Assembly (NCBI GenBank): GCA_947503135.1 | Contig: CANNCQ010000006.1 | Span: forward strand, 1-64,000 | Reading direction: 5' to 3' | Origin: an uncultured Aquimarina sp. | Lineage (GTDB): Bacteria; Bacteroidota; Bacteroidia; Flavobacteriales; Flavobacteriaceae | Length of the DNA: 64,000 nt | In this document: positions 19,901 to 28,901 of the stretch, one piece after another | Numbering within the stretch: position 1 is the first letter of the stretch | How the letters are laid out: every line of letters starts with the position of its first letter | Made by a program: the position numbers and the translations under genes | The notes under the pieces: model-generated | Database searches by the model: none | Told to the model about the DNA's origin: nothing | Seen by the model: the letters and a program-made list of their open reading frames with translations, nothing else

Positions 19901-19908
19901 TATTTTTG
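19901..19908 (+). promoter_or_regulatory. -7 promoter element for pdhB
   Basis: TATTTTTG matches TAnnTTTG. The leader to the ATG at 19969 would be about 55 bases. The -33 region is weak. Confidence 0.4.
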
Positions 19909-19968
19909 TTTTGTATAAATAAATATCAGATTACTATTTGATATTTAACAGGTAAACCAAATTATATA

Positions 19969-20946
19969 ATGAGAACGATACAATTTAGAGAAGCTATTTG
20001 CGAGGCAATGTCTGAAGAAATGCGTAAAGACGAAGCTATTTACCTAATGGGTGAAGAGGTTGCAGAATACAATGGAGCATATAAAGCAAGTAAAGGCATG
20101 TTAGATGAATTTGGTCCGGAGCGTGTTATTGATACACCAATTGCCGAACTTGGTTTTGCTGGTGTTGCCGTAGGTAGTGCGATGTTAGGAAATCGTCCTA
20201 TTGTTGAGTACATGACTTTTAACTTCTCTTTAGTAGGTATTGATCAAATTATTAATAATGCAGCTAAAATACGCCAGATGTCTGGAGGGCAGTTTCCTTG
20301 TCCAATTGTTTTTAGAGGTCCAACAGCTTCAGCGGGTCAATTAGGAGCCACACATTCACAAGCTTTTGAAAACTGGTTTGCAAATACTCCAGGACTTAAA
20401 GTAATTGTACCCTCAAATCCTTACGATGCTAAAGGGTTGTTGAAGGCGGCAATTCGCGATAATGATCCAATTATTTTCATGGAAAGTGAACAAATGTATG
20501 GTGATAAAGGCGAAGTGCCAGATGGTGAATATATTGTACCGATAGGTGTTGCTGAATTTAAGAGAGAAGGTACAGATGTTACTATTGTTTCTTTTGGAAA
20601 AATTATAAAAGAAGCTTACAAAGCTGCGGATGCTTTAGCTAAAGAGGGAATTTCTTGTGAAATTATAGATTTACGTACAGTACGTCCTTTAGATTTAGAA
20701 GCTATATATAAGTCCGTTAAAAAAACAAACAGACTTATAATTTTAGAAGAAGCTTGGCCATTGGCTAATATTGCTTCCGAGATCACATACCAAGTACAAC
20801 AAAATTGTTTTGATTATTTGGATGCTCCAGTAATTAAAATAAATACAGCAGATACTCCAGCGCCTTATTCACCTACGTTATTAGCAGAATGGTTGCCAAA
20901 TAGTGAAGACGTGATTACAGCGGTTAAAAAAGTGATGTATAAGTAA
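19969..20946 (+). CDS. pdhB: Pyruvate dehydrogenase E1 component subunit beta
   Basis: This is the transketolase-like beta half of thiamine-diphosphate-dependent E1, which with the alpha subunit decarboxylates pyruvate for acetyl-CoA synthesis. The features visible are MGEEVAEYNGAYKASKGMLDEFG, the TPIAELGFAGVAVGSAM segment, EYMTFNFSLVGIDQIINNAAK, FRGPTASAGQLGATHSQAFENW, and the C-terminal IIDLRTVRPLDLEAI and EEAWPLANIASEI. The sequence matches pyruvate rather than branched-chain E1 beta in the motif set I know. The alpha subunit and E2 genes are elsewhere, so pdhB is split from its complex partners. Confidence 0.92.
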   Translation: MRTIQFREAICEAMSEEMRKDEAIYLMGEEVAEYNGAYKASKGMLDEFGPERVIDTPIAELGFAGVAVGSAMLGNRPIVEYMTFNFSLVGIDQIINNAAKIRQMSGGQFPCPIVFRGPTASAGQLGATHSQAFENWFANTPGLKVIVPSNPYDAKGLLKAAIRDNDPIIFMESEQMYGDKGEVPDGEYIVPIGVAEFKREGTDVTIVSFGKIIKEAYKAADALAKEGISCEIIDLRTVRPLDLEAIYKSVKKTNRLIILEEAWPLANIASEITYQVQQNCFDYLDAPVIKINTADTPAPYSPTLLAEWLPNSEDVITAVKKVMYK

Positions 20947-20974
20947 TATATACGGCAATAAATTTATTGATTTT

Positions 20975-21006
20975 AAAAACCAAAACTAATGCAGTTTTGG
21001 TTTTTT
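20975..21006 (+). terminator. Terminator of pdhB
   Basis: A 13-base stem (20975-20987 with 20993-21005, AAAACCAAAACT arm) with a 5-base loop is followed by a T run on the + strand, 29 bases after the pdhB stop codon. Confidence 0.8.
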
Positions 21007-21032
21007 GTTTTCAAGAGAGTTTGTAATAAAAG

Positions 21033-21064
21033 AGGGGCTAGCAACTTTTAAATTGCTAGCCCCT
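21033..21064. terminator. Terminator of ppaC, probably bidirectional
   Basis: A perfect 12-base stem (AGGGGCTAGCAA at 21033-21044 with its complement at 21053-21064) with an 8-base loop sits between the convergent pdhB and ppaC genes. T-rich sequence flanks it on both strands. Confidence 0.82.
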
Positions 21065-21098
21065 TGTTTTTTCTCTTTTGAGTTAATGTGTTATTTTT

Positions 21099-22013
21099 TT
21101 ATAATGCAGGTATAATTTGCTTTTTACGAGATACAACACCTGGCAAAACCACTAAATCAGAATTAACTGTAGCGTTAAAAGAATTTTCAGCAATTGATTT
21201 TACAGCGTTATTAGCTACAAAGAAAGTTGCTTCTTCTTTAAGTATATCAATTACGAATAGTAATACTTCATCCAAACCTTCTTCCTTTTTAATAGAGGCA
21301 ATAGTTTCAAGAATGCTGTCTTTTCTATCTAAAATAATGTTAGGAGCGGTAGTTTCTAATACTGAAATACGGTATTTTTTTCCGTTAACTTCATATTTTT
21401 TACTGTCCATTTTTATAAGTTCAGCATCAGAAAAATGGGAAACATCGGATTTTGCTTCAAACATTTTTATAGCATAATCGTTGATGTTAATCTCAAGACT
21501 TTTAGCTAATGAATTTGCAATTTCTTTGTCTTTATTTGTTGTAGTAGGACTTCTAAATTCAAGCGTATCCGACAATATACACGACAACATTAATCCTTTT
21601 ATGGCGCTAGGCATTAGATGAACTTCATCGGGAGTCATTAAAGTGTACATAACAGATGCACAGGAAGCTAAAGGTTTTATGCAAATTTCAATAGGACCTG
21701 GGGTTTCAATACCTCCAACGAGTTTATGGTGATCTATTATTTGTACAATTTGAGTATCGTTAATATTGTCAAAAAGTTCAGCAGGGTTATTGGTGTCAAC
21801 AATTATTACTTTGTCTTCCGAAGAAACAGCATTTAACACTTCAGGCACTTCAAAGCCCCAATGTTTTAATACAAATAAAGTTTCCGTGTTGGGAGTTCCT
21901 AATACATAGGCCTTAGCTTCAATCCCTTTATTGTTTAAATACCATGCCCATACTAAAGCCGATGCAGTGGCATCAGTATCTGGTGATTTATGTCCAAAAA
22001 TTTTTACTGACAT
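21099..22013 (-). CDS. ppaC: Manganese-dependent inorganic pyrophosphatase
   Basis: This is a family II pyrophosphatase (DHH superfamily) that hydrolyses PPi to phosphate. The metal ligands are visible in order: GHKSPDTDA at the N-terminus, VDTNN near residue 75, the diagnostic DHHK near residue 96, and a later acidic residue near the SDTLEFRSPT segment. The C-terminal DHHA2 domain follows with the KYRISVLE and RKDSILETI blocks. Length 304 fits. A minus-strand -7 element lies at 22036-22043. Confidence 0.93.
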   Translation of the reverse strand: MSVKIFGHKSPDTDATASALVWAWYLNNKGIEAKAYVLGTPNTETLFVLKHWGFEVPEVLNAVSSEDKVIIVDTNNPAELFDNINDTQIVQIIDHHKLVGGIETPGPIEICIKPLASCASVMYTLMTPDEVHLMPSAIKGLMLSCILSDTLEFRSPTTTNKDKEIANSLAKSLEININDYAIKMFEAKSDVSHFSDAELIKMDSKKYEVNGKKYRISVLETTAPNIILDRKDSILETIASIKKEEGLDEVLLFVIDILKEEATFFVANNAVKSIAENSFNATVNSDLVVLPGVVSRKKQIIPAL

Positions 22014-22035
22014 TCTTTAATTTTTAACTTTTATG

Positions 22036-22043
22036 CAAATCTA
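22036..22043 (-). promoter_or_regulatory. -7 promoter element for ppaC
   Basis: CAAATCTA on the + strand reads TAGATTTG on the minus strand, matching TAnnTTTG, 23 bases upstream of the ppaC start. Confidence 0.45.
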
Positions 22044-22223
22044 TAAAACCTTTTTGATTTTAATCGAATCATTGAATAGTAATCAATGGTATAATCTATA
22101 GATGAAAAAATAGGTGTTCTAGTTACTGTGAATAATAATGAAAGGTTGTTGATGAGTTTGATATTTTAAGGGTTAATAATAATTCGTTAAAAAGATATTT
22201 TTTGTTTGAATAAATGAAGGCAA

Positions 22224-22247
22224 ACTAAGCTTTGCTTAGTAAATTTG
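22224..22247 (+). promoter_or_regulatory. Promoter of the SCO cluster with overlapping hairpin
   Basis: TAAATTTG at 22240-22247 fits TAnnTTTG and is only 4 bases before the ATG at 22252, so the transcript may be leaderless or nearly so. A 7-base inverted repeat ACTAAGC-TTT-GCTTAGT at 22224-22240 ends on the first base of the element and could be an operator. Confidence 0.4.
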
Positions 22248-22251
22248 CAGC

Positions 22252-22902
22252 ATGAAAAAAGGTTTTGTTTTAGGAGTGCTTTTTATTCTTCCGCTGGTAG
22301 CATATTTATTTTTTGCTTCAGGAGTAAATCATTTTTCTAAGTTACCAGTAATTGAAAAATCTATTGGGAATTTAGAAGATTTTAAAAAATCAAACGATAC
22401 ATTACGCTTAAAAGATAAAATAACAATAGTTGGTTTTATTGGCGACAACATCGATTTAAGTAAAGGAAACCTGTTTAATTTAAATCAGAAAATTTATAAT
22501 TATTTTCATGAATTTTCAGATTTTCAAATGGTTATGATTGTTTCTGAAGGTAATGAATTAGGAGTGAGTAAAGCGCAAAAAGAGTTAGATCAGCTAACAG
22601 ATATTCATAAATGGAATTTTGTGTATGGAACTCAATCGGAGATTCAATCTTTTTTTGATAGTTTAAATTCCCCTTTTAAGCTAGATTCAAATAGGTATAC
22701 CCCTCAAGTATTTATAATTGATAAGAAAGGACAATTACGAGGCCGCGATGATGATGAAGATGAAGGCTTGCTTTATGGTTATGATTCCTCATCACCTGCC
22801 GAAATTAATGGAAAGATGAAAGATGATGTAAAAGTTATTTTAGCAGAATATAGATTGGCTTTAAAAAAATACAATAAACTAAAAACCGAAATTTCAGAAT
22901 AA
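22252..22902 (+). CDS. Membrane-anchored thioredoxin-fold protein without cysteines
   Basis: An N-terminal membrane anchor (residues 5-22) is followed by a soluble domain with a thioredoxin-like pattern: a strand KITIVGFIGDN, helix, strand FQMVMIVSEG, and a late TPQVFIIDKKGQLRGRDD strand as in SCO/AhpC proteins. There is no CxxC or CxxxC, so redox or copper chemistry of the SCO type is unlikely. The gene is 1 base from sco. It may be a partner or scaffold of the SCO protein in cytochrome oxidase assembly. A very acidic DDDEDEGLLYGYD loop is notable. No named family assigned. Confidence 0.7.
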   Translation: MKKGFVLGVLFILPLVAYLFFASGVNHFSKLPVIEKSIGNLEDFKKSNDTLRLKDKITIVGFIGDNIDLSKGNLFNLNQKIYNYFHEFSDFQMVMIVSEGNELGVSKAQKELDQLTDIHKWNFVYGTQSEIQSFFDSLNSPFKLDSNRYTPQVFIIDKKGQLRGRDDDEDEGLLYGYDSSSPAEINGKMKDDVKVILAEYRLALKKYNKLKTEISE

Positions 22903-22903
22903 A

Positions 22904-23653
22904 ATGAAAAAGTATTCATACGTAGGAGTTTCATTCATAATATTAATTTTCGGAATCTATTTTGTGCCAAAAATTGTAGACCGAATCAAAGGAGAAAGTA
23001 TAGTTAAAAATGATAGGCTAAGCGCAGCTAATCCAAAAACTAATGAAAGATTGGCCTATTTAACAACAGCAGATAAAGAGAAAAGACAAATCCCGGAATT
23101 CGCTTTTCGAAATCAAGATAGTTTGCTTATAACGCAACACGATTTTAAGGGAAAAGTAACCGTGGTAGATTTCTTTTTTGTGAGTTGCCCTACAATTTGT
23201 CCTAAAATGACTTCGAACTTGGTGTACTTACAAAATCAGTTTATAGATAATTACGATTTTGGAATAGCATCATTTACAATAAACCCTAAGTATGATACTT
23301 CAAAAAGATTAAAAAAATATGCTGAAGGTTACAAAGCTTCACACCCCAATTGGCATTTTATGACGGGAGACCGCGAACAGATTTATGAATTAGCAGAAAA
23401 AGGATTTAATTTATTTGCAGGAGAAAATAGCAACGTTGCAGGCGGGTTTGAGCATTCAGGGTATTTCGCATTAGTAGACAAAAAAGGATATTTAAGATCT
23501 CGTTATGATCAATTTGGAAACCCAATTGTATATTATAGAGGTACGGTAAGCATAGCAGAAAAAGTTGCCGACAACGGAGAAGAAGAACAAATTACGATAC
23601 TAGAAAAAGACATACTTAAATTATTAAAAGAAGATGGAGTCAGTAAACACTAA
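22904..23653 (+). CDS. SCO1/SenC family copper-binding assembly protein
   Basis: SCO proteins deliver copper to the CuA site of cytochrome c oxidase. The N-terminal signal anchor (residues 5-22) places the domain in the periplasm. The copper ligands are complete: Cys95 and Cys99 in SCPTICPK and His184 in GFEHSGYFALVD. The thioredoxin-fold elements KVTVVDFFFVSCP and the FNLFAGEN segment fit. The end overlaps the start of the DUF420 gene by 20 bases. It lies in a cluster with a Sco-like protein without cysteines, DUF420 and a CxxC mini-protein. Confidence 0.93.
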   Translation: MKKYSYVGVSFIILIFGIYFVPKIVDRIKGESIVKNDRLSAANPKTNERLAYLTTADKEKRQIPEFAFRNQDSLLITQHDFKGKVTVVDFFFVSCPTICPKMTSNLVYLQNQFIDNYDFGIASFTINPKYDTSKRLKKYAEGYKASHPNWHFMTGDREQIYELAEKGFNLFAGENSNVAGGFEHSGYFALVDKKGYLRSRYDQFGNPIVYYRGTVSIAEKVADNGEEEQITILEKDILKLLKEDGVSKH

Positions 23654-24161
23654 AAAGCAAAACAAGTTAATTGTAGCATTATCTATTGTAATCCCTATAG
23701 CGGTAGCTTTGTTGTTTAAGATTCGAGTTCCAGGGGTAGAGCGTTTGGGTTTTTTACCACCTATTTACGCAACTATTAATGCAATAACAGCAGTTTTGTT
23801 AGTGTTGGCTGTAATTCAAATTAAAAAGGGAAATAGGGGATTACATGAAAAGCTTATTAAAATAGCGATGTCTTTTTCAGTGTTGTTTTTATTGCTTTAT
23901 GTAGCATATCACGCTACTTCGGATGCCACCTCCTATGGCGGAGAAGGAGTAGTAAAATATATTTATCTTTTTATACTAATCACGCATATTGTTCTTTCGA
24001 TAGTGGTTATTCCTTTTGTGTTATTTACTTACGCAAGGGCTATAAACATGGATTTTGAAAGACATAAGAAATTAGCCAGAATCACTTTTCCATTGTGGTT
24101 ATATGTAGCCGTGACAGGGGTTGTAGTTTACCTTATGATTTCGCCGTATTACCCAGCTTAA
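23634..24161 (+). CDS. DUF420 membrane protein, probable cytochrome oxidase assembly factor
   Basis: A 175-residue protein with five predicted hydrophobic helices. DUF420 marks are the loop NAITAVLLVLAVIQIKKGN, the KLIKIAMSFSVLFLLLYVAYH helix, and a late RHKKLARITFPLWLYVAVTGVVVYLM. CtaM, a DUF420 protein of Firmicutes, is needed for cytochrome aa3 maturation, and the neighbouring SCO gene supports the same role here. It overlaps the SCO gene by 20 bases. Conserved His residues in the helices could hold a metal or heme. Confidence 0.85.
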   Translation: MESVNTKKQNKLIVALSIVIPIAVALLFKIRVPGVERLGFLPPIYATINAITAVLLVLAVIQIKKGNRGLHEKLIKIAMSFSVLFLLLYVAYHATSDATSYGGEGVVKYIYLFILITHIVLSIVVIPFVLFTYARAINMDFERHKKLARITFPLWLYVAVTGVVVYLMISPYYPA

Positions 24162-24171
24162 AAATTATGCG

Positions 24172-24384
24172 ATGAAAATTAAATGCTTTTTAATTGTAGC
24201 TATTTTGTTATATAACAATGCTTTTTCGCAGTGCGCTATGTGCCGTGCTGTGTTAGAGAGTGAAGGTGACGGGGGTATGGCAAAAGGAATAAATAATGGA
24301 ATCACTTATTTAATGGCAATACCCTACATTTTAATAGCATTAGTAGCTTACGGAGTGTATAGGGTAAATAAAAAGAAAGATTAA
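24172..24384 (+). CDS. Small secreted CxxC membrane protein
   Basis: A 70-residue protein. A signal peptide ending in AFSQ is followed directly by CAMCRA, giving a CxxC pair at the mature N-terminus, then a Gly-rich linker and one membrane helix (TYLMAIPYILIALVAYGVY) with a basic tail. I have no named family. Its place at the end of the SCO-DUF420 cluster suggests copper or heme handling for cytochrome oxidase, which is inference. It starts 10 bases after the DUF420 stop. Confidence 0.65.
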   Translation: MKIKCFLIVAILLYNNAFSQCAMCRAVLESEGDGGMAKGINNGITYLMAIPYILIALVAYGVYRVNKKKD

Positions 24385-24528
24385 TTTTTATTTAGTAATT
24401 CGAAGTAAATAAAAAGATTGTATTTGTTTTAAGCGAAAACGATTGAAGTGTATAAAGTTTTGTTATTCAGTTGGTATAGTTACTATTATATAAATATCTT
24501 TAACAAGTAATTTCGTAAAAAACATTTG

Positions 24529-25230
24529 ATGATTGAAATAAAAAACCTTCACAAGTCGTACCAAATGGGTAGCAATTCGCTTCACGTTTTAAAAGGAATA
24601 GATTTTAAAGTAAAGGAAGGGGAATTAGTTTCGATTATGGGATCTTCAGGTTCAGGGAAATCTACACTATTAAATATTTTAGGAATTTTGGATGAAGGGG
24701 AAGAAGGTACTTATCATTTGGATGGAACACTTATTAAAAACTTAAACGAAACTATAGCTGCTCAATACCGAAACAAATTTTTAGGTTTCATTTTTCAGTC
24801 TTTCAACTTAATTAATTACAAATCAGCTTTAGACAATGTATCATTACCGCTTTATTACCAAGGTGTAAATCGTAAAGAACGTGTAGAGCGTTCAATGCAT
24901 TATCTCGAAAAAGTAGGCTTGGCCGACTGGTCGGGACATTTGCCTAGCGAGCTTTCAGGAGGGCAAAAACAGCGGGTAGCCATAGCTAGGGCTTTAGCCG
25001 CTGACCCAAAAGTGTTATTGGCCGATGAGCCTACGGGAGCTTTAGATACCAAAACATCTTATGAGGTTATGGATTTGATTCAGCAAATTAATGAAGAAGG
25101 TAAAACGATATTAATTGTTACCCATGAGCCAGACATTGCGAAAATGACAAAACGTATTGTCGATTTAAAGGATGGGCTTATCATAAACGATACTAAAATT
25201 GAACCAATAAAAGCGAAAGCAAATGTTTAA
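24529..25230 (+). CDS. ABC transporter ATP-binding protein (MacB/LolD type)
   Basis: A stand-alone ATPase with Walker A GSSGSGKST (about residue 38), Q-loop FIFQSFNLINY, signature LSGGQKQRVAIARALA, Walker B VLLADEPTGALD and the late TILIVTHEPDIA H-loop. The spacing between motifs is that of LolD/MacB-type, extracytoplasmic-acting ABC systems. I chose the ATG at 24529; a TTG directly upstream is in frame. It is the first gene of a five-gene operon; the next permease start overlaps its stop by 8 bases. Confidence 0.9.
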   Translation: MIEIKNLHKSYQMGSNSLHVLKGIDFKVKEGELVSIMGSSGSGKSTLLNILGILDEGEEGTYHLDGTLIKNLNETIAAQYRNKFLGFIFQSFNLINYKSALDNVSLPLYYQGVNRKERVERSMHYLEKVGLADWSGHLPSELSGGQKQRVAIARALAADPKVLLADEPTGALDTKTSYEVMDLIQQINEEGKTILIVTHEPDIAKMTKRIVDLKDGLIINDTKIEPIKAKANV

Positions 25231-26470
25231 TATTGAACGATGGCAAGAAATTTTCGAGGCTATTGGTAAAAATAAATTACGAACCGCGCTTACCTGTATT
25301 TCTGTGATGTCGGGAATTTTTATTCTAATTATTCTTCTGGGTATTGGCGAGGGTATGAAAAATGGAATAAAGAAACAGTTTGAAAATGATGCAGCTTCTA
25401 TTGTCAATGTTTGGTCTAAGTCAACTTCTATAGAATATAAAGGCTTAAACCCTAATAGAAATATTTCATTAACTACGGATGATTATGAATTTGCTAAGAA
25501 AAGATACGGGGATCACATAGAAACTAAATCGGGGTTTTATCGAAAGTGGGGTGGTTTTGCTACGTATAAAAAAGAATCAGGCTCGTATACTTTTATAGGC
25601 GTTATGCCCGATATGCTATCGTTAGAAAATGCTAAATTAAACAGCGGACGTTTTATATCAGAAAGAGATTTGGAAAAGGGAGCCAAGGTTGTTTGTGTTG
25701 GGATTCGAGTAGCCAAAGATTTGTTTGGTGATTATACTATAGCCGAAGGAAAGTTTATTGATATAAATAAAGTACAATTTAAAATAATTGGAGTGTATTC
25801 TGATGCGGGTGGAGAACGAGAAGATGCTAATTTATTTATTCCGCACAACACTATGACAAAAGTGTATAACGATCCTGGAAAAATAGGTTCAATGAAATTT
25901 ACATTAACACCAGAATCAACTTTTGAAGCTACCACTCAAAAAGCAAATAAGTTTTTAAAACAATACACTAGCTACTTAAAAAAGAATCATAACATTCATC
26001 CAGATGATTTAAAAGCAGTTCAAACTCATAGTTCGTTAGAGGGAGCTAGAAAATATATTATGATAAATGTAATCATAAGTTTGTTTTTTTGGGGAATAGG
26101 AATCTTAACTCTAATAGCGGGTATTGTAGGTGTTAGTAATATAATGCTCATTATAGTAAAAGAACGAACCAAAGAAATTGGTATTCGAAAAGCACTAGGT
26201 GCTACTCCAAAGTCTATCGTAGGAATGATTTTACACGAGGCTATTTTTATAACTACACTTTCAGGATTTATAGGCTTATTCCTTTCTTTGATATTATTGG
26301 AGGTAATTGGTAAGCAAATTAAAAATGAATACATTCTTAACCCTAGCGTAGACTTTAATATTGCTGTTATTATAGTATTGTTATTGATTATAGCAGGAGC
26401 ATTGGCAGGGTATATACCCGCTAGGCACGCTTCTAGAATTAAACCTATAATAGCGTTACGAGATGAGTAG
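25223..26470 (+). CDS. MacB/FtsX-type ABC transporter permease (first of two)
   Basis: A 415-residue permease with a first helix near residues 20-45 (ALTCISVMSGIFILIILLGIGEGM), a large periplasmic MacB_PCD domain, and three C-terminal helices. The FtsX signature KERTKEIGIRKALGATPKSIVGMIL lies between helices 2 and 3. MacB-like systems do not import but push substrates to a TolC channel by mechanotransmission. It overlaps both neighbours by 8 bases, which suggests translational coupling and assembly of a heterodimer with the second permease. Confidence 0.9.
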   Translation: MFNIERWQEIFEAIGKNKLRTALTCISVMSGIFILIILLGIGEGMKNGIKKQFENDAASIVNVWSKSTSIEYKGLNPNRNISLTTDDYEFAKKRYGDHIETKSGFYRKWGGFATYKKESGSYTFIGVMPDMLSLENAKLNSGRFISERDLEKGAKVVCVGIRVAKDLFGDYTIAEGKFIDINKVQFKIIGVYSDAGGEREDANLFIPHNTMTKVYNDPGKIGSMKFTLTPESTFEATTQKANKFLKQYTSYLKKNHNIHPDDLKAVQTHSSLEGARKYIMINVIISLFFWGIGILTLIAGIVGVSNIMLIIVKERTKEIGIRKALGATPKSIVGMILHEAIFITTLSGFIGLFLSLILLEVIGKQIKNEYILNPSVDFNIAVIIVLLLIIAGALAGYIPARHASRIKPIIALRDE

Positions 26471-27737
26471 TAGCTTGCTAAATAAAGACTTGAGGAAAGA
26501 AATTATAGAATCCATTAGATCCAATGGGTTCCGAACAATAATTACTGCTTTTGGAGTGTTTTGGGGAATTTTTATTTTGGTATTGTTACTTGCAGCTTCC
26601 AAAGGTTTGGAAAATGGTGTTAAAAGAAGTTTTCAAGGAGTAGCTACCAATACTGTGTTTATGTGGGCCCAAGGGATTTCAAAATCATACAAAGGTTTGC
26701 CTAAAGGAAGATCTTATCGATTTGATGTTACAGATGCGGAAGCGATACGCCAAAACATAAAAGGCTTAAAAACGGTTTCTCCCAGAAATAGACTTGGAGG
26801 TTATGGCTCTTCAAATAGTGTTCAATATAAGTTGAACAATGGGTCGTACAGTGTTTATGGGGATTATCCTGAGATTTTAACTCAAAAATCATTAGATATA
26901 CTAGCAGGACGTTTTTTAAATTACAACGATATTCAAAAAAAAAATAAAATCGCTGTTATTGGTAAAGCGGTGAGGAATGAATTATTTAAAACAGGAGAAA
27001 ATGTTTTAGGAGAGTATATAAAAATTCAAGGGGTAAGTTTTAAGATTATTGGTGTGTATAGTGCGAATAGTTCAGGGGCAAGAAGTGTAGAAGAGCAAAA
27101 ACAGATTTATATACCATTTACAACATATGATTTAGCGTTCAATAACGGGGGAAAAGTAGGCTTTTTTGCTATTACGGCTAAGGATAATAATTCCATTACT
27201 TCTCTAAAAGAAGATATTATGGCGCTTTTGAGGGAAAGGCATACCATTCATCCAGAAGATGAAAGAGCTATAGGTAATTTTGATTTATTTGAGCTTTTTA
27301 GTAAAATTTCAGGATTGTTTGTAGCACTTACAGGAGTCGCTTATTTTGTTGGTTTTTTAATTTTAATTTCAGGAATTATAGGGATTAGTAATATTATGTT
27401 AATTGTAATTAAAGAACGCACTAAAGAAATTGGTGTTCGAAGAGCCTTAGGAGCTACACCATCAAGCATACGAAGGCAGGTGTTAATAGAATCGTTGTTT
27501 TTAACAGTAATTTCAGGAATGGCGGGAGTAAGTTTTGCTGCTTTTGTAATAGCTATAGTTAACATTATTTTAGAAAAAATTAACGATCCAGAAATGATGT
27601 TTGCAAATCCATCAGTAAGTCTTTTAAATATAGGAGTAGCTTTGTTTATACTCGTAGTATGTGGTTTGTTGGCGGGATTAATTCCTGCGCAAACAGCTAT
27701 AAAAATTAAACCCATAGAAGCCCTTAGGAGCGAATAA
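26463..27737 (+). CDS. MacB/FtsX-type ABC transporter permease (second of two)
   Basis: A 424-residue paralogue of the preceding permease with the same plan: helix 1 (IITAFGVFWGIFILVLLLAA), periplasmic domain, then three helices with KERTKEIGVRRALGATPSSIRRQVL. The two permeases are similar but clearly diverged, so the transporter is probably a heterodimer plus a separate ATPase, unlike classic MacB where ATPase and permease are fused. The substrate is unknown; related systems export peptides, antibiotics or lipoproteins. The adaptor gene follows after 17 bases. Confidence 0.9.
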   Translation: MSSSLLNKDLRKEIIESIRSNGFRTIITAFGVFWGIFILVLLLAASKGLENGVKRSFQGVATNTVFMWAQGISKSYKGLPKGRSYRFDVTDAEAIRQNIKGLKTVSPRNRLGGYGSSNSVQYKLNNGSYSVYGDYPEILTQKSLDILAGRFLNYNDIQKKNKIAVIGKAVRNELFKTGENVLGEYIKIQGVSFKIIGVYSANSSGARSVEEQKQIYIPFTTYDLAFNNGGKVGFFAITAKDNNSITSLKEDIMALLRERHTIHPEDERAIGNFDLFELFSKISGLFVALTGVAYFVGFLILISGIIGISNIMLIVIKERTKEIGVRRALGATPSSIRRQVLIESLFLTVISGMAGVSFAAFVIAIVNIILEKINDPEMMFANPSVSLLNIGVALFILVVCGLLAGLIPAQTAIKIKPIEALRSE

Positions 27738-27754
27738 AGAAGAAAATTATTATA

Positions 27755-28870
27755 ATGAAAAAATCTAGCACGGTTATTATTTTACTATTTATTGTTGTAG
27801 CATTTGTAGGTTCGCTATTTTATTTTTGGAAGCGAAATCAAAAAAGCCCTATAACGTATACTACAAAGTCAGCCAAAATAGAGACTATTACTTTAAGCAC
27901 CATTGCTACGGGAAGTATTATTCCTGAAGAAGAAGTTTCTATACGTCCTAATATATCGGGTATTGTTGATAAGATTTACGTTAAAGCCGGAGATCAGGTT
28001 AAAGTAGGAGATAAAATAGCTTCTATAAGAGTAGTTCCAGACATACAAAATGTACAAGCTTCTTTAAATAGTGTACGTACTTCAAAAATTGATTTAGAAA
28101 ATCAAAAGAAAATATTTGACCGTCAAAAAAAACTATATGGTCAAGGGGTAATTTCAGCTAACGAATTTGATAATTCTCAAGCTCGATTTGAGCAAGCAAA
28201 ACAATCCTATGTTTCGGCAAATGAAAATTATCAAATTGTAAAAACGGGTACAGCAAAAGGTTTGGGTAATTTAGCAAATACCACTGTAAAAGCTACTATT
28301 AGTGGTTTGTTGCTGGATGTTCCTGTAGAGGTTGGTAACCAAGTAATTCAAAGTAATAACTTTAACGACGGGTCTTTAATAGCTTCGATAGCCGATATTT
28401 CTAAAATGATTTTTAAAGGAAAAGTAGATGAAAGTGAAGTTGGGAAAATTAAAGAAGGAATGCCTATAAAAATTACCGTAGGTGCTTTGCCAGACGAAGA
28501 ATTTAGTGCGGTGCTAAATTATATCGCGCCTAAGGGGGCAGAGGTAAATGGAGCAGTACAATTTGAAATAGAAGCAAAATTGCAATTAGAGGCGGAAGAT
28601 AAAATAAGAGCAGGATTAAGTGCTAATGCTTCTATAATATTAGACGAAGCGAAAGATGTGCTTGCGATTAGTGAAGGGTTGGTTCAGTATGATAAAGAAA
28701 CAAAAAAACCTTTTGTAGAAATAGAGGTAAGTGATCAAGAATATGAGCGAAAGGATATCGAAATTGGAATAAGCGATGGAATTACCGTTGAGGTAAAAAG
28801 TGGCTTATCAAAAGATGCTAAAATTAAAGAATGGAATTCTATTTCAATTCCAGAGGAAAAAGGTAAATAG
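27755..28870 (+). CDS. HlyD-type periplasmic adaptor (membrane fusion protein)
   Basis: The N-terminal helix (residues 6-24) anchors the protein in the inner membrane. The barrel-sandwich hybrid starts near RPNISGIVDKIYVKAGDQVKVGDKIASI. A coiled-coil hairpin of about 70 residues follows (VQASLNSVRTSKIDLENQKK to QAKQSYVSANENYQI), then a lipoyl half and a beta-barrel domain (FKGKVDESEVGKIKEGMPIKI). This is the bridge between the FtsX permeases and the TolC-like channel of the same operon. Length 371 is typical. Confidence 0.9.
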   Translation: MKKSSTVIILLFIVVAFVGSLFYFWKRNQKSPITYTTKSAKIETITLSTIATGSIIPEEEVSIRPNISGIVDKIYVKAGDQVKVGDKIASIRVVPDIQNVQASLNSVRTSKIDLENQKKIFDRQKKLYGQGVISANEFDNSQARFEQAKQSYVSANENYQIVKTGTAKGLGNLANTTVKATISGLLLDVPVEVGNQVIQSNNFNDGSLIASIADISKMIFKGKVDESEVGKIKEGMPIKITVGALPDEEFSAVLNYIAPKGAEVNGAVQFEIEAKLQLEAEDKIRAGLSANASIILDEAKDVLAISEGLVQYDKETKKPFVEIEVSDQEYERKDIEIGISDGITVEVKSGLSKDAKIKEWNSISIPEEKGK

Positions 28871-28901
28871 CAATAAAAAGGTTTAAACGTAACGATTAGT
28901 A

